Part shown: piece by piece, positions 9,183 to 18,243 of the stretch | Position numbering within the stretch: position 1 is the first letter of the stretch | Layout of the letters: the number at the start of each line of letters is the position of its first letter | NCBI RefSeq assembly: GCF_001941965.1 | Contig: NZ_MKZO01000067.1 | Location: 62,001 to 126,000 of the forward strand | Length of the DNA stretch: 64,000 bases | Origin: Pseudomonas putida | GTDB lineage: Bacteria; Pseudomonadota; Gammaproteobacteria; Pseudomonadales; Pseudomonadaceae | Direction: 5' to 3' | The notes under the pieces: generated by a model | The model's database searches: none | What the model was told of the DNA's origin: nothing | Seen by the model: only the letters and a program-made list of their open reading frames with translations | Made by a program: the position numbers and the translations under genes

Positions 9183-9874
9183 GGCTGCTCCTCCAGCGGC
9201 GAGTCGTCACCACCGAGCCTGATGAATTCATCCCGTTCGATAGCCACGAAACGCACTCGGTCGCCCGGTTGCAGCAGGCTGTAACCGTCGCGCTCGCGAT
9301 CGAACAGCGGCGCCGGAGTGCGCCCGATCAGGTTCCAGCCGCCCGGCGACAGCACCGGATAGGCCGCCGTCTGCCGCTCGGCAATCCCCACGCTGCCCGC
9401 CGCCACGCGTTTGCGCGGTGTGGCCAGGCGGGGTGAGGCCAGGGATTCCTCGACCAAACCCATGAAGGCAAAACCCGGCGCGAAGCCGAGGGCGAAGACC
9501 TGGTATTCGCGCCCGGTATGACGCCGGACGATCTCGCTTTCCGTAACCCCGCAGCGCGCCGCCAGCACGCTGAGTTCCGGGCCGACGCTGGCGTCATACC
9601 ACGCCGGAATCTCCATCAGGCGCCCCGCCCGGCCGCTGTCCGGCTGCAGATCGCGCAGCGCTTCGCCGATCAGGCTGCGGGCCTCGGCAGGCGAGCAGTC
9701 GAACTGGATCATCAGCGTGGTATAGGACGGCACCAGCTCCACCAGCCGCTCGCCGAACACCGCGCGTACCCGCTGGCTGGCAGCAAGCATCCACGGCATA
9801 TGGGCTTCGTCGATGGCGTCGAACAGACGCAGCATCAGGCAGTCGATGGCGACCGCTTCGATCCTTGGCTTCAT
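9179..9874 (-). CDS. pxpB: 5-oxoprolinase subunit PxpB (KipI family)
   Basis: A 231-residue protein with the KipI-family motifs VPSYTTLMIQFD and FALGFAPGFAFMGLV, and the C-terminal GGWNLIGRTP. It forms the ATP-dependent 5-oxoprolinase with PxpA and PxpC. The reading frame overlaps pxpA upstream and pxpC downstream by 4 bases each, which indicates translational coupling. Confidence 0.92.
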   Translation of the reverse strand: MKPRIEAVAIDCLMLRLFDAIDEAHMPWMLAASQRVRAVFGERLVELVPSYTTLMIQFDCSPAEARSLIGEALRDLQPDSGRAGRLMEIPAWYDASVGPELSVLAARCGVTESEIVRRHTGREYQVFALGFAPGFAFMGLVEESLASPRLATPRKRVAAGSVGIAERQTAAYPVLSPGGWNLIGRTPAPLFDRERDGYSLLQPGDRVRFVAIERDEFIRLGGDDSPLEEQP

Positions 9875-10623
9875 GGGGTTTTCAGGGCATCCAGGGCCTG
9901 ACGGATCTGGCGCACGGCAGCCAGGGAGCTGGCGTTGTCGCCATGCACGCAGAGGGTCTGGGCCTGCAGGGTCACGGCGCTGCCGTCATTGGCGGTCAGC
10001 GCTTCGCCACGGGCCAGGCGCAGGGCCTGTTCGACGATCAACGCCGGGTCGTGATGCACCGCTCCCGGCAAGCGTCGGGAGACCAGATGGCCGGCAGGAT
10101 CATAGGCACGGTCGGCAAACGCTTCGAACCACAGCGGCATACCGATTTCAGCGCCCAACGCCCGAGCCGCACTGTCGTCAGCGGTAGCCATCAACATCAG
10201 TGGCAATTGCGGATCGTAGGCAGCCACGGCCTCGAGCACAGCGCGCAGCTTGCCGTGGTCGGCCATCATGTCGTTGTACAGCGCACCATGGGGTTTGACG
10301 TAGGCGACGCGAGTGCCCTGGGTCCGGCAGATACCGTCCAGCGCACCGATCTGGTAATGCAGCAGGTCGCGGATTTCCTCGTGGCTGCAGGCCATGGCGC
10401 GGCGGCCGAAACCGGCCAGGTCCTGATAGGCAGGATGGGCGCCGATCTTCACCTGGTGCTTCACCGCCAGGGCCACGGTCTGGCGCATGATCCCGGGGTC
10501 GCCGGCATGGAACCCGCAGGCGATATTGGCGCAATCGACGAAAGGCATGACCTCGGCATCCAGACCCATGGTCCAGTTGCCGAAGCTTTCGCCCATATCG
10601 CAGTTCAGTAGCAGACGGCTCAC
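9871..10623 (-). CDS. pxpA: 5-oxoprolinase subunit PxpA (LamB/YcsF family)
   Basis: A 250-residue protein with the family start LLLNCDMGESFGNW, then NIACGFHAGDPGIM and GAHPAYQDLAGFGRR. It is the first gene of the pxpABC operon. The start is GTG at 10623, preceded by GGGAGC; it lies 25 bases after the DUF2937 gene, so that gene and the upstream amidotransferase may share the transcript. Confidence 0.92.
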   Translation of the reverse strand: MSRLLLNCDMGESFGNWTMGLDAEVMPFVDCANIACGFHAGDPGIMRQTVALAVKHQVKIGAHPAYQDLAGFGRRAMACSHEEIRDLLHYQIGALDGICRTQGTRVAYVKPHGALYNDMMADHGKLRAVLEAVAAYDPQLPLMLMATADDSAARALGAEIGMPLWFEAFADRAYDPAGHLVSRRLPGAVHHDPALIVEQALRLARGEALTANDGSAVTLQAQTLCVHGDNASSLAAVRQIRQALDALKTP

Positions 10624-10648
10624 GGCGGGCTCCCGTCAGATGTTGAAG

Positions 10649-11170
10649 TTAGCGCCAGCTCGGCTGCACGGCCTTGCGCCGGCCACCCATGATCACCCAG
10701 CCGATCAGCAGCAGGACGCTTTCCACCACCAGGGCGAAGAGCAGCGCACAGCTCAGCCCCCAGGTCGCGGCCTCGGGGGTGAGCAGAATCTGGTAGCTGT
10801 AGCCCTTGAACGTCTCTTCGCGGATCGCCGGGTCCGGCTGGGTCAGCACATGCAGAGTGCGACCGAACCAGCCGCCTTGTAGCGCCTGCCATTCGCTTTC
10901 GAGCATGCGGTTGCGGCTGACCAGGCTGTCGATGCTCTCGGCATCGCTCTGGAACACCGGGTCTTCACTGGCGCGGTAATGCCGCACCAGGGCCTGGAGG
11001 TCGCCATTGAAGAAGCGCTGGGCAGTCTGCTGGAAGCCCTTCAGGCCTTCGCGGGACTCCAGCAGATGGGCTTGCACCCGCTGGCTGTAGTCATTGATCA
11101 GGCCGGGCACCTGGACGCCCAGCAACAGACCACAGGTGAACAACATCAACCGCAGGTAGCTTCTGAGCAT
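10649..11170 (-). CDS. DUF2937 family membrane protein
   Basis: A 173-residue protein with membrane segments at about residues 5-25 and 138-160 enclosing a charged extracytoplasmic region. The pattern fits DUF2937, a family of unknown function. It sits 10 bases after the YafJ-like amidotransferase gene and 25 bases before pxpA, all on one strand. The last residues (GGRRKAVQPSWR) are cytoplasmic. No catalytic motif is visible. Confidence 0.75.
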   Translation of the reverse strand: MLRSYLRLMLFTCGLLLGVQVPGLINDYSQRVQAHLLESREGLKGFQQTAQRFFNGDLQALVRHYRASEDPVFQSDAESIDSLVSRNRMLESEWQALQGGWFGRTLHVLTQPDPAIREETFKGYSYQILLTPEAATWGLSCALLFALVVESVLLLIGWVIMGGRRKAVQPSWR

Positions 11171-11180
11171 CGGCTCGTCC

Positions 11181-11957
11181 TTAGCTGGTCTGGCCCTTGG
11201 CGATGCATTCGCCTTTGCGCCACAGGCCCCACTGGCCAGGCTCGTAGCGGTTCCAGGTTTCGTTTTCGGTCAGCGCTTCGGTGGTGATGACCGTGACCAC
11301 GTCGTTGGGCGTGGTTTCGGCATGGAAGTCGACGATCATGTCCACATCCTTGAGCCGCGCCGGGCCGAACGGTGCCCGCCGGGTGATCTGCACCAGCTTG
11401 GTCGAACAGAAGCAGAACAACCAGTCGCCGTCGCTGAGCAGGCAGTTGAACACACCCTTGCCGCGGTATTCGGCGCAGGCCTGTTCCAGCACCGGCAAGA
11501 GTTCTTCCACTTCCACAGGTTCCGGGAAGGCTTCGCGGATGCGGTTGAGCAAATCGCAGAAGGCCGCTTCGCTGTCGGTGTCGCCGATCGGCCGGTAGAA
11601 GCTGGTCAGGCCGTTGAAGTCGGCGAGCTGGCCGTTGTGCGCGAAGCACCAGTTGCGCCCCCACAGCTCGCGGACGAACGGGTGGGTGTTGGACAGGCAG
11701 ACCTTGCCGACGTTGGCCTGGCGGATATGCCCGATCACCACTTCGCTCTTGATCGGGTAGCGCTGCACCAGGTTGGCGACTTCCGACTCGCAGCTCGCTG
11801 CCGGGTCCTGGAACACGCGCAGGCCACGGCCTTCGTAGAAACCGATGCCCCAGCCATCGCGGTGCGGGCCGGTCCGCCCGCCGCGCTGCATCAGGCCGGT
11901 GAAGCTGAAGACGATGTCGGTGGGGATATTGGCACTCATGCCGAGGAGTTCACACAT
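11181..11957 (-). CDS. Class II glutamine amidotransferase (YafJ-like)
   Basis: A 258-residue Ntn-hydrolase that begins MCELLGMSANIPTD. Cys2 becomes the N-terminal nucleophile once Met is removed. Glutaminase-pocket features are RTGPHRDGWGIGFYEG, IGHIRQANVG, FAHNGQL and GDTDSEAAF. No acceptor-substrate domain follows, so the synthetic partner and product are unknown. It is 15 bases after the membrane-protein gene at 11973. Confidence 0.88.
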   Translation of the reverse strand: MCELLGMSANIPTDIVFSFTGLMQRGGRTGPHRDGWGIGFYEGRGLRVFQDPAASCESEVANLVQRYPIKSEVVIGHIRQANVGKVCLSNTHPFVRELWGRNWCFAHNGQLADFNGLTSFYRPIGDTDSEAAFCDLLNRIREAFPEPVEVEELLPVLEQACAEYRGKGVFNCLLSDGDWLFCFCSTKLVQITRRAPFGPARLKDVDMIVDFHAETTPNDVVTVITTEALTENETWNRYEPGQWGLWRKGECIAKGQTS

Positions 11958-11972
11958 GCTCGGTCGCTCCGG

Positions 11973-12455
11973 TTACAGACGCGGTTCGAGACGCTGGCGC
12001 GGGCCACCCTGCGGCGGCTCGGGCGGCTCGTTGCGATAGCGGTCACGGCTGTCCACAGGCTCGGCCAGGACTTCCTCGGCCTCGCGCTTCTTCGCCGCTT
12101 CGGCCCGCTCGCGACGCGCCCGGGCCCGGGACTCCAGGGGCAGGCGGATGGCGACGAAGATCAGGTACAGGGCGAAGGCGATCATGCCGTACATGGCCAG
12201 GTCCGCCGCAGCACGCCAGACGTTGTTGCCGACCTTGAAGGCCAGGTCCAGGGCGCTGATGGCGATGGCCGGGGCGAAGATGTCCTTGGCCGGGTCGACG
12301 ATGGTCGGGGTGAACAGCAGCACGGCGACCAGCACCCGCAGCGGCTCCCGCAGCCAGCGCCACATCCAGCTGGTCATGCGCAAGCTCACCCACAGGCAAC
12401 CCAGGGCGGCCAGGGCATACAGGCCCCAGGCGAGCAGATAGTCGTTTTCGGTCAT
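11973..12455 (-). CDS. Uncharacterised inner-membrane protein
   Basis: A 160-residue protein with about three hydrophobic segments (residues 7-24, 39-50, 85-105) and a highly charged tail rich in Arg, Glu and Pro (RARARRERAEAAKKREAEEVL...). I do not recognise a named family. It heads the minus-strand gene run that continues through the YafJ-like enzyme and pxpABC, and is divergent from ptrB, with 82 bases between. Confidence 0.7.
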   Translation of the reverse strand: MTENDYLLAWGLYALAALGCLWVSLRMTSWMWRWLREPLRVLVAVLLFTPTIVDPAKDIFAPAIAISALDLAFKVGNNVWRAAADLAMYGMIAFALYLIFVAIRLPLESRARARRERAEAAKKREAEEVLAEPVDSRDRYRNEPPEPPQGGPRQRLEPRL

Positions 12456-12537
12456 GGCGTCCGTGGAAGGTAGGCAAACAGGCGCTTATGATAACGATTT
12501 TTCCGCGCGCAGGCGCCCCCCAGCCAAGGAACCGCAT

Positions 12538-14589
12538 ATGTCCTCTTCCGCCCCAGTCATTTCCGCCCCCCTCGCCCGCCGGGACGAAGGCGCGGATCCC
12601 TATGCCTGGCTGCAGGAACGCGACGCCCCCGAGGTGATGGCCTACCTCGAAGCCGAGAACGCTTTCCAGGAGGCGCAACTGGCCGAGCAGGCGCCATTGC
12701 GCGAAACGCTGTTCGAGGAAATCAAGAGCCGCATCCTCGAAACCGACCTGTCCCTGCCCTCGCCCTGGGGCCCGTATCTCTACTACACCCGCACCACCGC
12801 CGGCGACGAATACCCGCGGCATTACCGCTGCCCGCGTCCGGCCGACGACTCCAATACCGTCGACCAGGACCGCGAGGAACTGCTGCTCGACCCGAACGAA
12901 CTGGCGGCAGGCGGCTTCCTCAGCCTCGGCGCCTTCAACATCAGCCCGGACCACCAGCGCCTGGCCTACAGCCTGGATACCAGCGGCGACGAGATCTACA
13001 CCCTGTACGTCAAGGAACTGGCCAGCGGCGCGATCAGCGAGCTGCCGTTCGACGACTGCGACGGCAGCATGACCTGGGCCAACGACAGCCAGACCCTGTT
13101 CTTCACCGAACTGGACGATACCCACCGGCCATTCCGCCTGTTCCGCCACCGTCTCGGTACGGAGCAGGCCGAGCAGGTGTTCGAGGAAGCCGACGGGCGC
13201 TTCTTCCTGCACTGCTACCGTTCCAGCTCCGAGCGCCAACTGGTCCTGCTGCTCAACAGCAAGACCACCAGCGAAGCCTGGGCGCTTGATGCCGACACCC
13301 CGGAAGGCGCGTTCGCCTGCCTGGCGCCACGGGTCGAAGGCCATGAATACGACGCCGACCACGGCAAGCTCGACGGCGAATGGCGCTGGTTCGTGCGCAG
13401 CAACCAGGACGGCATCAACTTCGCCCTGTACCACGCCCCCGGCGACCGCGTGCCGACCCGCGACCTGTGGCAGGTGCTGGTGCCGCACAGCGACACGGTG
13501 ATGATCGAAGGCCTGACCCTGAATGCCGCCGCCCTGACCCTGAGCCTGCGCGAAGGCGGCCTGCCGATCATCGAAGTGCGCCCGGCGGGCCTGCCGGCCT
13601 ACCGCGTGCAACTGCCGGACGCCGCCTACAGCCTGTACGTGCAGGACAGCCTGGAATTCACCAGCGTACGCATCCGCCTGCGCTACGAGGCGCTGAACCG
13701 TCCGGCCCAGGTGCGCCAGCTGGACCTGGCCGATGGCGCCCAGGTGGTGCTCAAGCAGACCCCGGTGCTCGGCGAGTTCGATGCCGACGACTATGTCAGC
13801 CAGCGCCTCTGGGCCCGCGCCGGTGACGGCACCCTGGTGCCGATCAGCCTGGTCCAGCGCCGCGCCGATGTCGGCAAGCCGGTCCCGCTGTACCTCTACG
13901 GCTATGGCGCCTACGGCGAAAGCCTCGACCCGTGGTTCTCCCACGCACGCCTGAGCCTGCTCAATCGCGGCGTGGCCTTCGCCATCGCCCATGTACGCGG
14001 CGGCGGCGAGCTGGGCGAAGCCTGGTACCGCGCCGGCAAGCAGGAGCACAAGCACAACACCTTCAGCGACTTCATTGCCTGCGCCGAGCACCTGATCGCC
14101 TCCGGCATCACCCGCGCCGAGCAACTGGCGATCAGCGGCGGCAGCGCCGGCGGCCTGCTGATCGGCGCAGTGCTCAACCAGCGGCCCGAGCTGTTCAAGG
14201 TGGCGATTGCCGAAGTGCCGTTCGTCGATGTGCTCAACACCATGCTCGATCCGGAGCTGCCGCTGACAGTCACCGAGTACGACGAGTGGGGCAACCCGGA
14301 GGAGCCTGAGGTCTACGAGCGGATCAAGGCCTACGCGCCTTATGAAAACCTCAGCGCCCAGGCCTATCCGTCAATGCTGGTGATCGCCGGCTACAACGAC
14401 AGCCGCGTGCAGTACTGGGAAGCGGCCAAGTGGGTGGCGAAGCTGCGGGTGACCAGGACCGACACTCATCCACTGCTGCTGAAGACCGAACTGGGCGCTG
14501 GCCATGGCGGCATGAGCGGGCGCTACCAGGGCCTGCGCGATGTGGCACTGGAATACGCCTTCGTCCTGAATGAGCTGGATGTGGTGTAA
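12538..14589 (+). CDS. ptrB: Oligopeptidase B (prolyl oligopeptidase family, S9A)
   Basis: A 683-residue serine peptidase with an N-terminal seven-bladed beta-propeller and a C-terminal alpha/beta hydrolase domain. The predicted triad is Ser536 (GGSAGG), Asp621 (YNDSRVQYWE) and His656 (GAGHGG). Oligopeptidase B cuts short peptides after basic residues in the cytoplasm. The ATG at 12538 has AAGGA 7 bases upstream; an earlier in-frame codon would overlap the divergent promoter region. Confidence 0.93.
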   Translation: MSSSAPVISAPLARRDEGADPYAWLQERDAPEVMAYLEAENAFQEAQLAEQAPLRETLFEEIKSRILETDLSLPSPWGPYLYYTRTTAGDEYPRHYRCPRPADDSNTVDQDREELLLDPNELAAGGFLSLGAFNISPDHQRLAYSLDTSGDEIYTLYVKELASGAISELPFDDCDGSMTWANDSQTLFFTELDDTHRPFRLFRHRLGTEQAEQVFEEADGRFFLHCYRSSSERQLVLLLNSKTTSEAWALDADTPEGAFACLAPRVEGHEYDADHGKLDGEWRWFVRSNQDGINFALYHAPGDRVPTRDLWQVLVPHSDTVMIEGLTLNAAALTLSLREGGLPIIEVRPAGLPAYRVQLPDAAYSLYVQDSLEFTSVRIRLRYEALNRPAQVRQLDLADGAQVVLKQTPVLGEFDADDYVSQRLWARAGDGTLVPISLVQRRADVGKPVPLYLYGYGAYGESLDPWFSHARLSLLNRGVAFAIAHVRGGGELGEAWYRAGKQEHKHNTFSDFIACAEHLIASGITRAEQLAISGGSAGGLLIGAVLNQRPELFKVAIAEVPFVDVLNTMLDPELPLTVTEYDEWGNPEEPEVYERIKAYAPYENLSAQAYPSMLVIAGYNDSRVQYWEAAKWVAKLRVTRTDTHPLLLKTELGAGHGGMSGRYQGLRDVALEYAFVLNELDVV

Positions 14590-14673
14590 ATCTCGTTTTT
14601 CGTTGTCTGAGCTTGCGCCGCGGCCCGAGTCGCGGTGCGATCTCCCTCGAACCGACAACAAAGACAAGATCCG

Positions 14674-15147
14674 ATGCAAGAACCCAGCTTCCTCAACAAT
14701 GAAATCCGCGACCTGCTGATGGACTGCGGCCTGTTCGACCAGCTCCAGCCCGGCGACTTCGCCGCCGCTGCCGGCTACTTCGCCCTGAGCAGCATGGCCG
14801 CTGGCGAAGTGATCTTCCGCGAAGGCGATGCCGGGACCTTCATGGGCATCATCGTTGCCGGCCAGGTGGCGGTGCGCAAGACCGATGCCGAGGGCCACGA
14901 AGTGGACATCGCCGTGCTGCGCAAGGGCCGTGCCTTCGGCGAGATGGCCGTGCTCGACGGCGAGCGCCGCTCGGCGTCCTGCGTCGCCGCCAGCGACTGC
15001 CAGTTGCTCAGCCTGGGCAAGGACGCGCTGGAGAAGATGCTCAACGACGCCCCGAAGATCGCCGCCAAGGTCATCCGGGCCCTGGCGGTGGCGCTGTCGA
15101 AACGCTTGCGCATGGCCGACGGGCAACTGCTGGCGCAGCAGGTTTAA
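14674..15147 (+). CDS. Cyclic-nucleotide-binding domain protein
   Basis: A 157-residue protein that is nearly all one CNB (Crp-like) domain: GEVIFREGDAGTFMGIIVAGQVAV, then GRAFGEMAVLDGERRSASCVA, the phosphate-binding cassette. There is no DNA-binding helix-turn-helix, so it is not a Crp-type regulator on its own; it may sense a nucleotide and act through a partner. It overlaps the convergent small secreted-protein gene by 4 bases. Confidence 0.85.
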   Translation: MQEPSFLNNEIRDLLMDCGLFDQLQPGDFAAAAGYFALSSMAAGEVIFREGDAGTFMGIIVAGQVAVRKTDAEGHEVDIAVLRKGRAFGEMAVLDGERRSASCVAASDCQLLSLGKDALEKMLNDAPKIAAKVIRALAVALSKRLRMADGQLLAQQV

Positions 15148-15413
15148 TTCTTCGGCTTGTCCTTGTCCGGCGGCGGGGTCAGCCCCGGCAGCGGCTGGTC
15201 CCTGGGCGGCGCAGGCAGCGGCATGGGCGGCAGCAGGGGTGCACCCGGCTTGCCGTCCGCCCGTTGCGGCGGCGGATTGATTTGCGGATAGGGTGTGGGC
15301 GTCGCGGTACCTGGCGCCCCGGGCACCGGCGCGATAACCCGTGGTTGCAGGTCATCGGCCTGGGCCGTGGCCAGGCTGGCAACGCAATACAGCAGGATGC
15401 TCGTCAGACGCAT
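15144..15413 (-). CDS. Small proline-rich exported protein
   Basis: An 89-residue protein with a signal peptide (MRLTSILLYCVASLATAQA, likely cut before DDLQP) and a mature part of roughly 70 residues, very rich in Pro (PPPQRADGKPGAPLLPPMPLPAPPRD). It is probably periplasmic and disordered. No family was recognised. The start has GGAGCC just upstream. Confidence 0.65.
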   Translation of the reverse strand: MRLTSILLYCVASLATAQADDLQPRVIAPVPGAPGTATPTPYPQINPPPQRADGKPGAPLLPPMPLPAPPRDQPLPGLTPPPDKDKPKN

Positions 15414-15538
15414 GTAAGGCTCCTGGTCGAGGTCATGTCCTACAGACTACTCCGCCATGTAGCGGATTGCCTGCCCAGGACGCAGGACTGGCGCTAAACT
15501 GACGGCGAAACCGTGCCAAGCCTGATTAGGTATAAAAA

Positions 15539-15910
15539 ATGACTGACGCCTCCTCCGCCGCCGCCACTGCGCGGCTCGACCGCATCCTCGCCGACGCCAA
15601 GCGCGACGACGAACGTGGCTATCGCCAGAAAGCCCTGCGCATGTACCCGCACGTCTGCGGCCGCTGCGCCCGGGAGTTTTCCGGCAAGCGCCTGAGCGAA
15701 CTGACCGTGCACCACCGCGACCACAACCACGACAACAACCCCCAGGACGGTTCCAACTGGGAGCTGCTGTGCCTGTACTGCCACGACAACGAGCACTCGC
15801 GCTACACCGACCAGCAGTACTTCAGCGAAGGCTCGCTGAGCACGCCGTCCATTGCCAAGGCCACCCACAACCCCTTCGCCGCCCTCGCCGGGATGCTGAA
15901 GAAGGATTGA
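15539..15910 (+). CDS. yajD: HNH nuclease family protein YajD
   Basis: A 123-residue HNH protein with paired cysteines CGRCAREF, the HNH core LTVHHRDHNHDNNPQDGSNWELLCLYCHDNEH, and a short C-terminal tail. The two CxxC pairs bind zinc and the core HHRDH supplies the metal-dependent catalytic site. YajD is conserved in gammaproteobacteria and its role is not settled. It stands alone here, not next to phage genes. Confidence 0.88.
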   Translation: MTDASSAAATARLDRILADAKRDDERGYRQKALRMYPHVCGRCAREFSGKRLSELTVHHRDHNHDNNPQDGSNWELLCLYCHDNEHSRYTDQQYFSEGSLSTPSIAKATHNPFAALAGMLKKD

Positions 15911-15971
15911 GGTCGCCCGCCCGTGTCGCCGAGCCCGTATAATCGCGTCTTTTTTGCGAAGGGCCCGGCAC

Positions 15972-16442
15972 GTGGCGAACAAAAGGTACAGCTGCATCGG
16001 CCTGTACAACCCCAAATCCCCTGAAAACGTCGGCTCGGTGATGCGCGCCGCCGGCTGCTATGGCGTCAACTCGGTGTTCTACACCGGCAAGCGCTACGAG
16101 CGCGCCCGCGACTTCGTCACCGACACCAAGCGGGTGCACTACGACATCCCGCTGATCGGCATCGACGATTTGCAGAAGATCATTCCCCTGGGCTGCACCC
16201 CTGTCGCCGTGGAACTGGTGGACGGCGCCCGCCCGCTGCCGGAGTACACCCACCCGGACCGTGCCATCTACATCTTCGGCCCCGAGGACGGCAGCCTCGA
16301 CGACGACGTGCGCGCCTGGTGCGAAGAAACCATCTACATCCCGACCAATGGCTGCATGAACCTCGCGGCCACGGTCAACGTGGTGCTTTACGACCGCATG
16401 GCCAAGGGGCTGAACACCCGTTCCGGGCCGCGCTTCAAGTAA
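15972..16442 (+). CDS. SPOUT (TrmH/SpoU) RNA methyltransferase
   Basis: A 156-residue SPOUT methyltransferase without an extra RNA-binding domain. Motif 1 is NPKSPENVGSVMRAAG, motif 2 IYIFGPEDG and motif 3 IPTNGCMNLAATVNVVLYDRM; the last two build the knotted SAM site. It should methylate ribose in a tRNA or rRNA; the exact target cannot be told. The GTG at 15972 places the first strand (KRYSCIGLYNP) correctly. Confidence 0.88.
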   Translation: MANKRYSCIGLYNPKSPENVGSVMRAAGCYGVNSVFYTGKRYERARDFVTDTKRVHYDIPLIGIDDLQKIIPLGCTPVAVELVDGARPLPEYTHPDRAIYIFGPEDGSLDDDVRAWCEETIYIPTNGCMNLAATVNVVLYDRMAKGLNTRSGPRFK

Positions 16443-16509
16443 GCGATGGAACGCCGGCCGCGGGCTGGCGGTCTGTTGGCTATCACATCACTCAAGAGGA
16501 GAAGCGCTT

Positions 16510-16872
16510 ATGCGCCAGAAGCCAGAGATTCCGGCAACGCCCTTTCAGAGCAATCCGGAACACAATGTCCAGGGCTGGGAACGCGCCGGTTCGGTGTTCA
16601 CCGGGGTGGTGATGGTGGGCAAGGGCCTGCGTCGCGGCGGGTTGTTCGGGCTGGTCCAGATGGCCATCGGCGGCGCCGTGCTGGCCCGCGGGGTGACCGG
16701 GCATTGTTCGGCCAAGAGCCTGCTGGAGAAGGGGCGTCAGGATCTGGACGGGATCCGCGCACGGATCGAGCGTACCGGGAGTGAGCTGAAGTCGTTGAAG
16801 GATGCGGCGGAGGCGGCGACCAAGAGTGCCACGGTGACCGGGAATGATTCGTTGGTCAGTCCCAAGCCCTGA
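16510..16872 (+). CDS. DUF2892/YgaP-type membrane protein
   Basis: A 120-residue protein. Residues 10-65 resemble the DUF2892 membrane unit (NVQGWERAGSVFTGVVMVGKGLRRGG then GLVQMAIGGAVLARGVTGHC); the rest is a charged helix. AGGAG lies 9 bases before the ATG. It lies downstream of the SPOUT methyltransferase in the same direction. Function unknown. Confidence 0.75.
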   Translation: MRQKPEIPATPFQSNPEHNVQGWERAGSVFTGVVMVGKGLRRGGLFGLVQMAIGGAVLARGVTGHCSAKSLLEKGRQDLDGIRARIERTGSELKSLKDAAEAATKSATVTGNDSLVSPKP

Positions 16873-16885
16873 GAGTTGCTGTGTT

Positions 16886-16981
16886 CTTCAGGGCCTCATC
16901 GCTGGCAAGCCAGCTCCCACAGGTTTCAGCGGTGTACGCGATACCTGTGGGAGCTGGCTTGCCAGCGATAGGGCCCTGAAG
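16886..16981. repeat. REP-type inverted repeat (imperfect)
   Basis: Arms CTTCAGGGCCTCATCGCTGG and a second arm ending CCAGCGATAGGGCCCTGAAG are imperfect near the outer stem. It lies between convergent genes. Confidence 0.85.
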
Positions 16982-16986
16982 ATCGA

Positions 16987-18207
16987 TCACTGAAGCAGCG
17001 GACTACGCAAAACTTCGGATTCCCGCCCGATCACACTGTCCGCCAACTGCACGAACTCCGCCGTACTGACACTGTTCATCCGCATCAACGCCCGCACCAG
17101 ATCATCAAGCGACTGCTTGTTATGGGTATGAATGCGGATCTCCCGGTCCAGCGCCTGCAACAGCAATACCGCACGGGCGATGGTCGCGCTGCTGACCTGA
17201 TCGCCGCGCAGGCTGGTCACCGCCTTGCCTTCCTTGTTCAAACGCGCCTGCAAGGCCTGGTAGCGATCATCACTGATGCCCCCGGCCCGGCGCAGCAGCT
17301 CGGTCGCGTAGTACTCCGCCAGCCCCTCGGTAATCCAGTCACTGCCCTCGCGATCGTTGACCTGGGCAAACACCCGCACCAGTTCGCGCAACAACGGACT
17401 GCTGCCGTTCTCGCTGACCAGCGGGCTGGCACTGTTGAGGTAGATCGAGTTGTTCGCCGCCCGCGCGCCACGCCACAGGTGCTCACGGGCGCCCACCAGC
17501 AGCAGCTTCGGCGGGTTGCGCGGGAACACCGCCTGGTACTGCGGCCAGACGAAGGTCAGCAGCGTGAGTACGTCCATGCGCCGTTGCCCCTGCCCTACCG
17601 GTCCGGCCACGCTGACCTCGGTCTCGCCTAGCCGGGCACGCCGGGCCCCGACTGTCCCGGCCAGCATCCAGCCCGTGGGCCGGTCGAACAGGCGCGAGAC
17701 GTTATCGATACGGAAACGCTGCTTGCCGATCCGCGGCCAGGCGGTCTCGATACTGCCCCAGCCGCTGGGCAGGTCGACCATCAGACGGGCAACCAGTTCG
17801 GTGCCGTCCTGCTGGTCCAGGCGTGCCGGCGGCACCAGGTCATCACCACGGAACAGCGCCCAGTTCGCTGCAATACGGCTGTCGTAGCTGCCATTCTTCA
17901 GCTTGTGGTTGAGGCGCACCTTGTAGCTCAGGCTGGCCTTGCCCGGCGCCGGCTGCCAGACCCCACGCTGGCTGTCCGCCGCCTGCTGCCACGGGCCATC
18001 GGCCTTGAAGTCGCTGTACAGGCCTTCCTTGCCCAGATCGAAATCCAGGCTGCGCACCTGGGCACCATCGGCCAGGGTCACGCGCACTTCGGCCTGGCCG
18101 CTCTGCGGCAACAGGCGCACGTGGTAATCCAGATCGACTTTTTTCGCCCAGGCAGCATTGCTTGCCAACAGCAACACAGCCCATGCCAGAGGGTGACGCA
18201 CCAGCAT
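16987..18207 (-). CDS. Periplasmic M1/M61-like peptidase fold protein lacking the zinc histidines
   Basis: A 406-residue exported protein (signal peptide about residues 1-21, LLLASNAAWA). The C-terminal half looks like a gluzincin: an E-G-L-A-E298-Y-Y helix follows a helix with L-L-R274-E275-L-V-R278. In active M1/M61 enzymes that helix reads HExxH, so both histidine ligands are replaced by Arg while the two glutamates remain. I infer a non-catalytic or altered relative that may bind peptides. It could also be a separate family with a chance resemblance. It is 36 bases downstream of ycgN, on the same strand. Confidence 0.7.
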   Translation of the reverse strand: MLVRHPLAWAVLLLASNAAWAKKVDLDYHVRLLPQSGQAEVRVTLADGAQVRSLDFDLGKEGLYSDFKADGPWQQAADSQRGVWQPAPGKASLSYKVRLNHKLKNGSYDSRIAANWALFRGDDLVPPARLDQQDGTELVARLMVDLPSGWGSIETAWPRIGKQRFRIDNVSRLFDRPTGWMLAGTVGARRARLGETEVSVAGPVGQGQRRMDVLTLLTFVWPQYQAVFPRNPPKLLLVGAREHLWRGARAANNSIYLNSASPLVSENGSSPLLRELVRVFAQVNDREGSDWITEGLAEYYATELLRRAGGISDDRYQALQARLNKEGKAVTSLRGDQVSSATIARAVLLLQALDREIRIHTHNKQSLDDLVRALMRMNSVSTAEFVQLADSVIGRESEVLRSPLLQ

Positions 18208-18243
18208 TGCCCGACTCCTTGCACGAACGCGGAACGCGCCAGA

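Noticed and set aside
12043..14124. A 693-codon open frame antisense to ptrB
   Set aside because: It lies opposite a clear S9 peptidase gene and has the low-complexity Ala/Val/Gly/Gln-rich look of a shadow frame in high-GC DNA.
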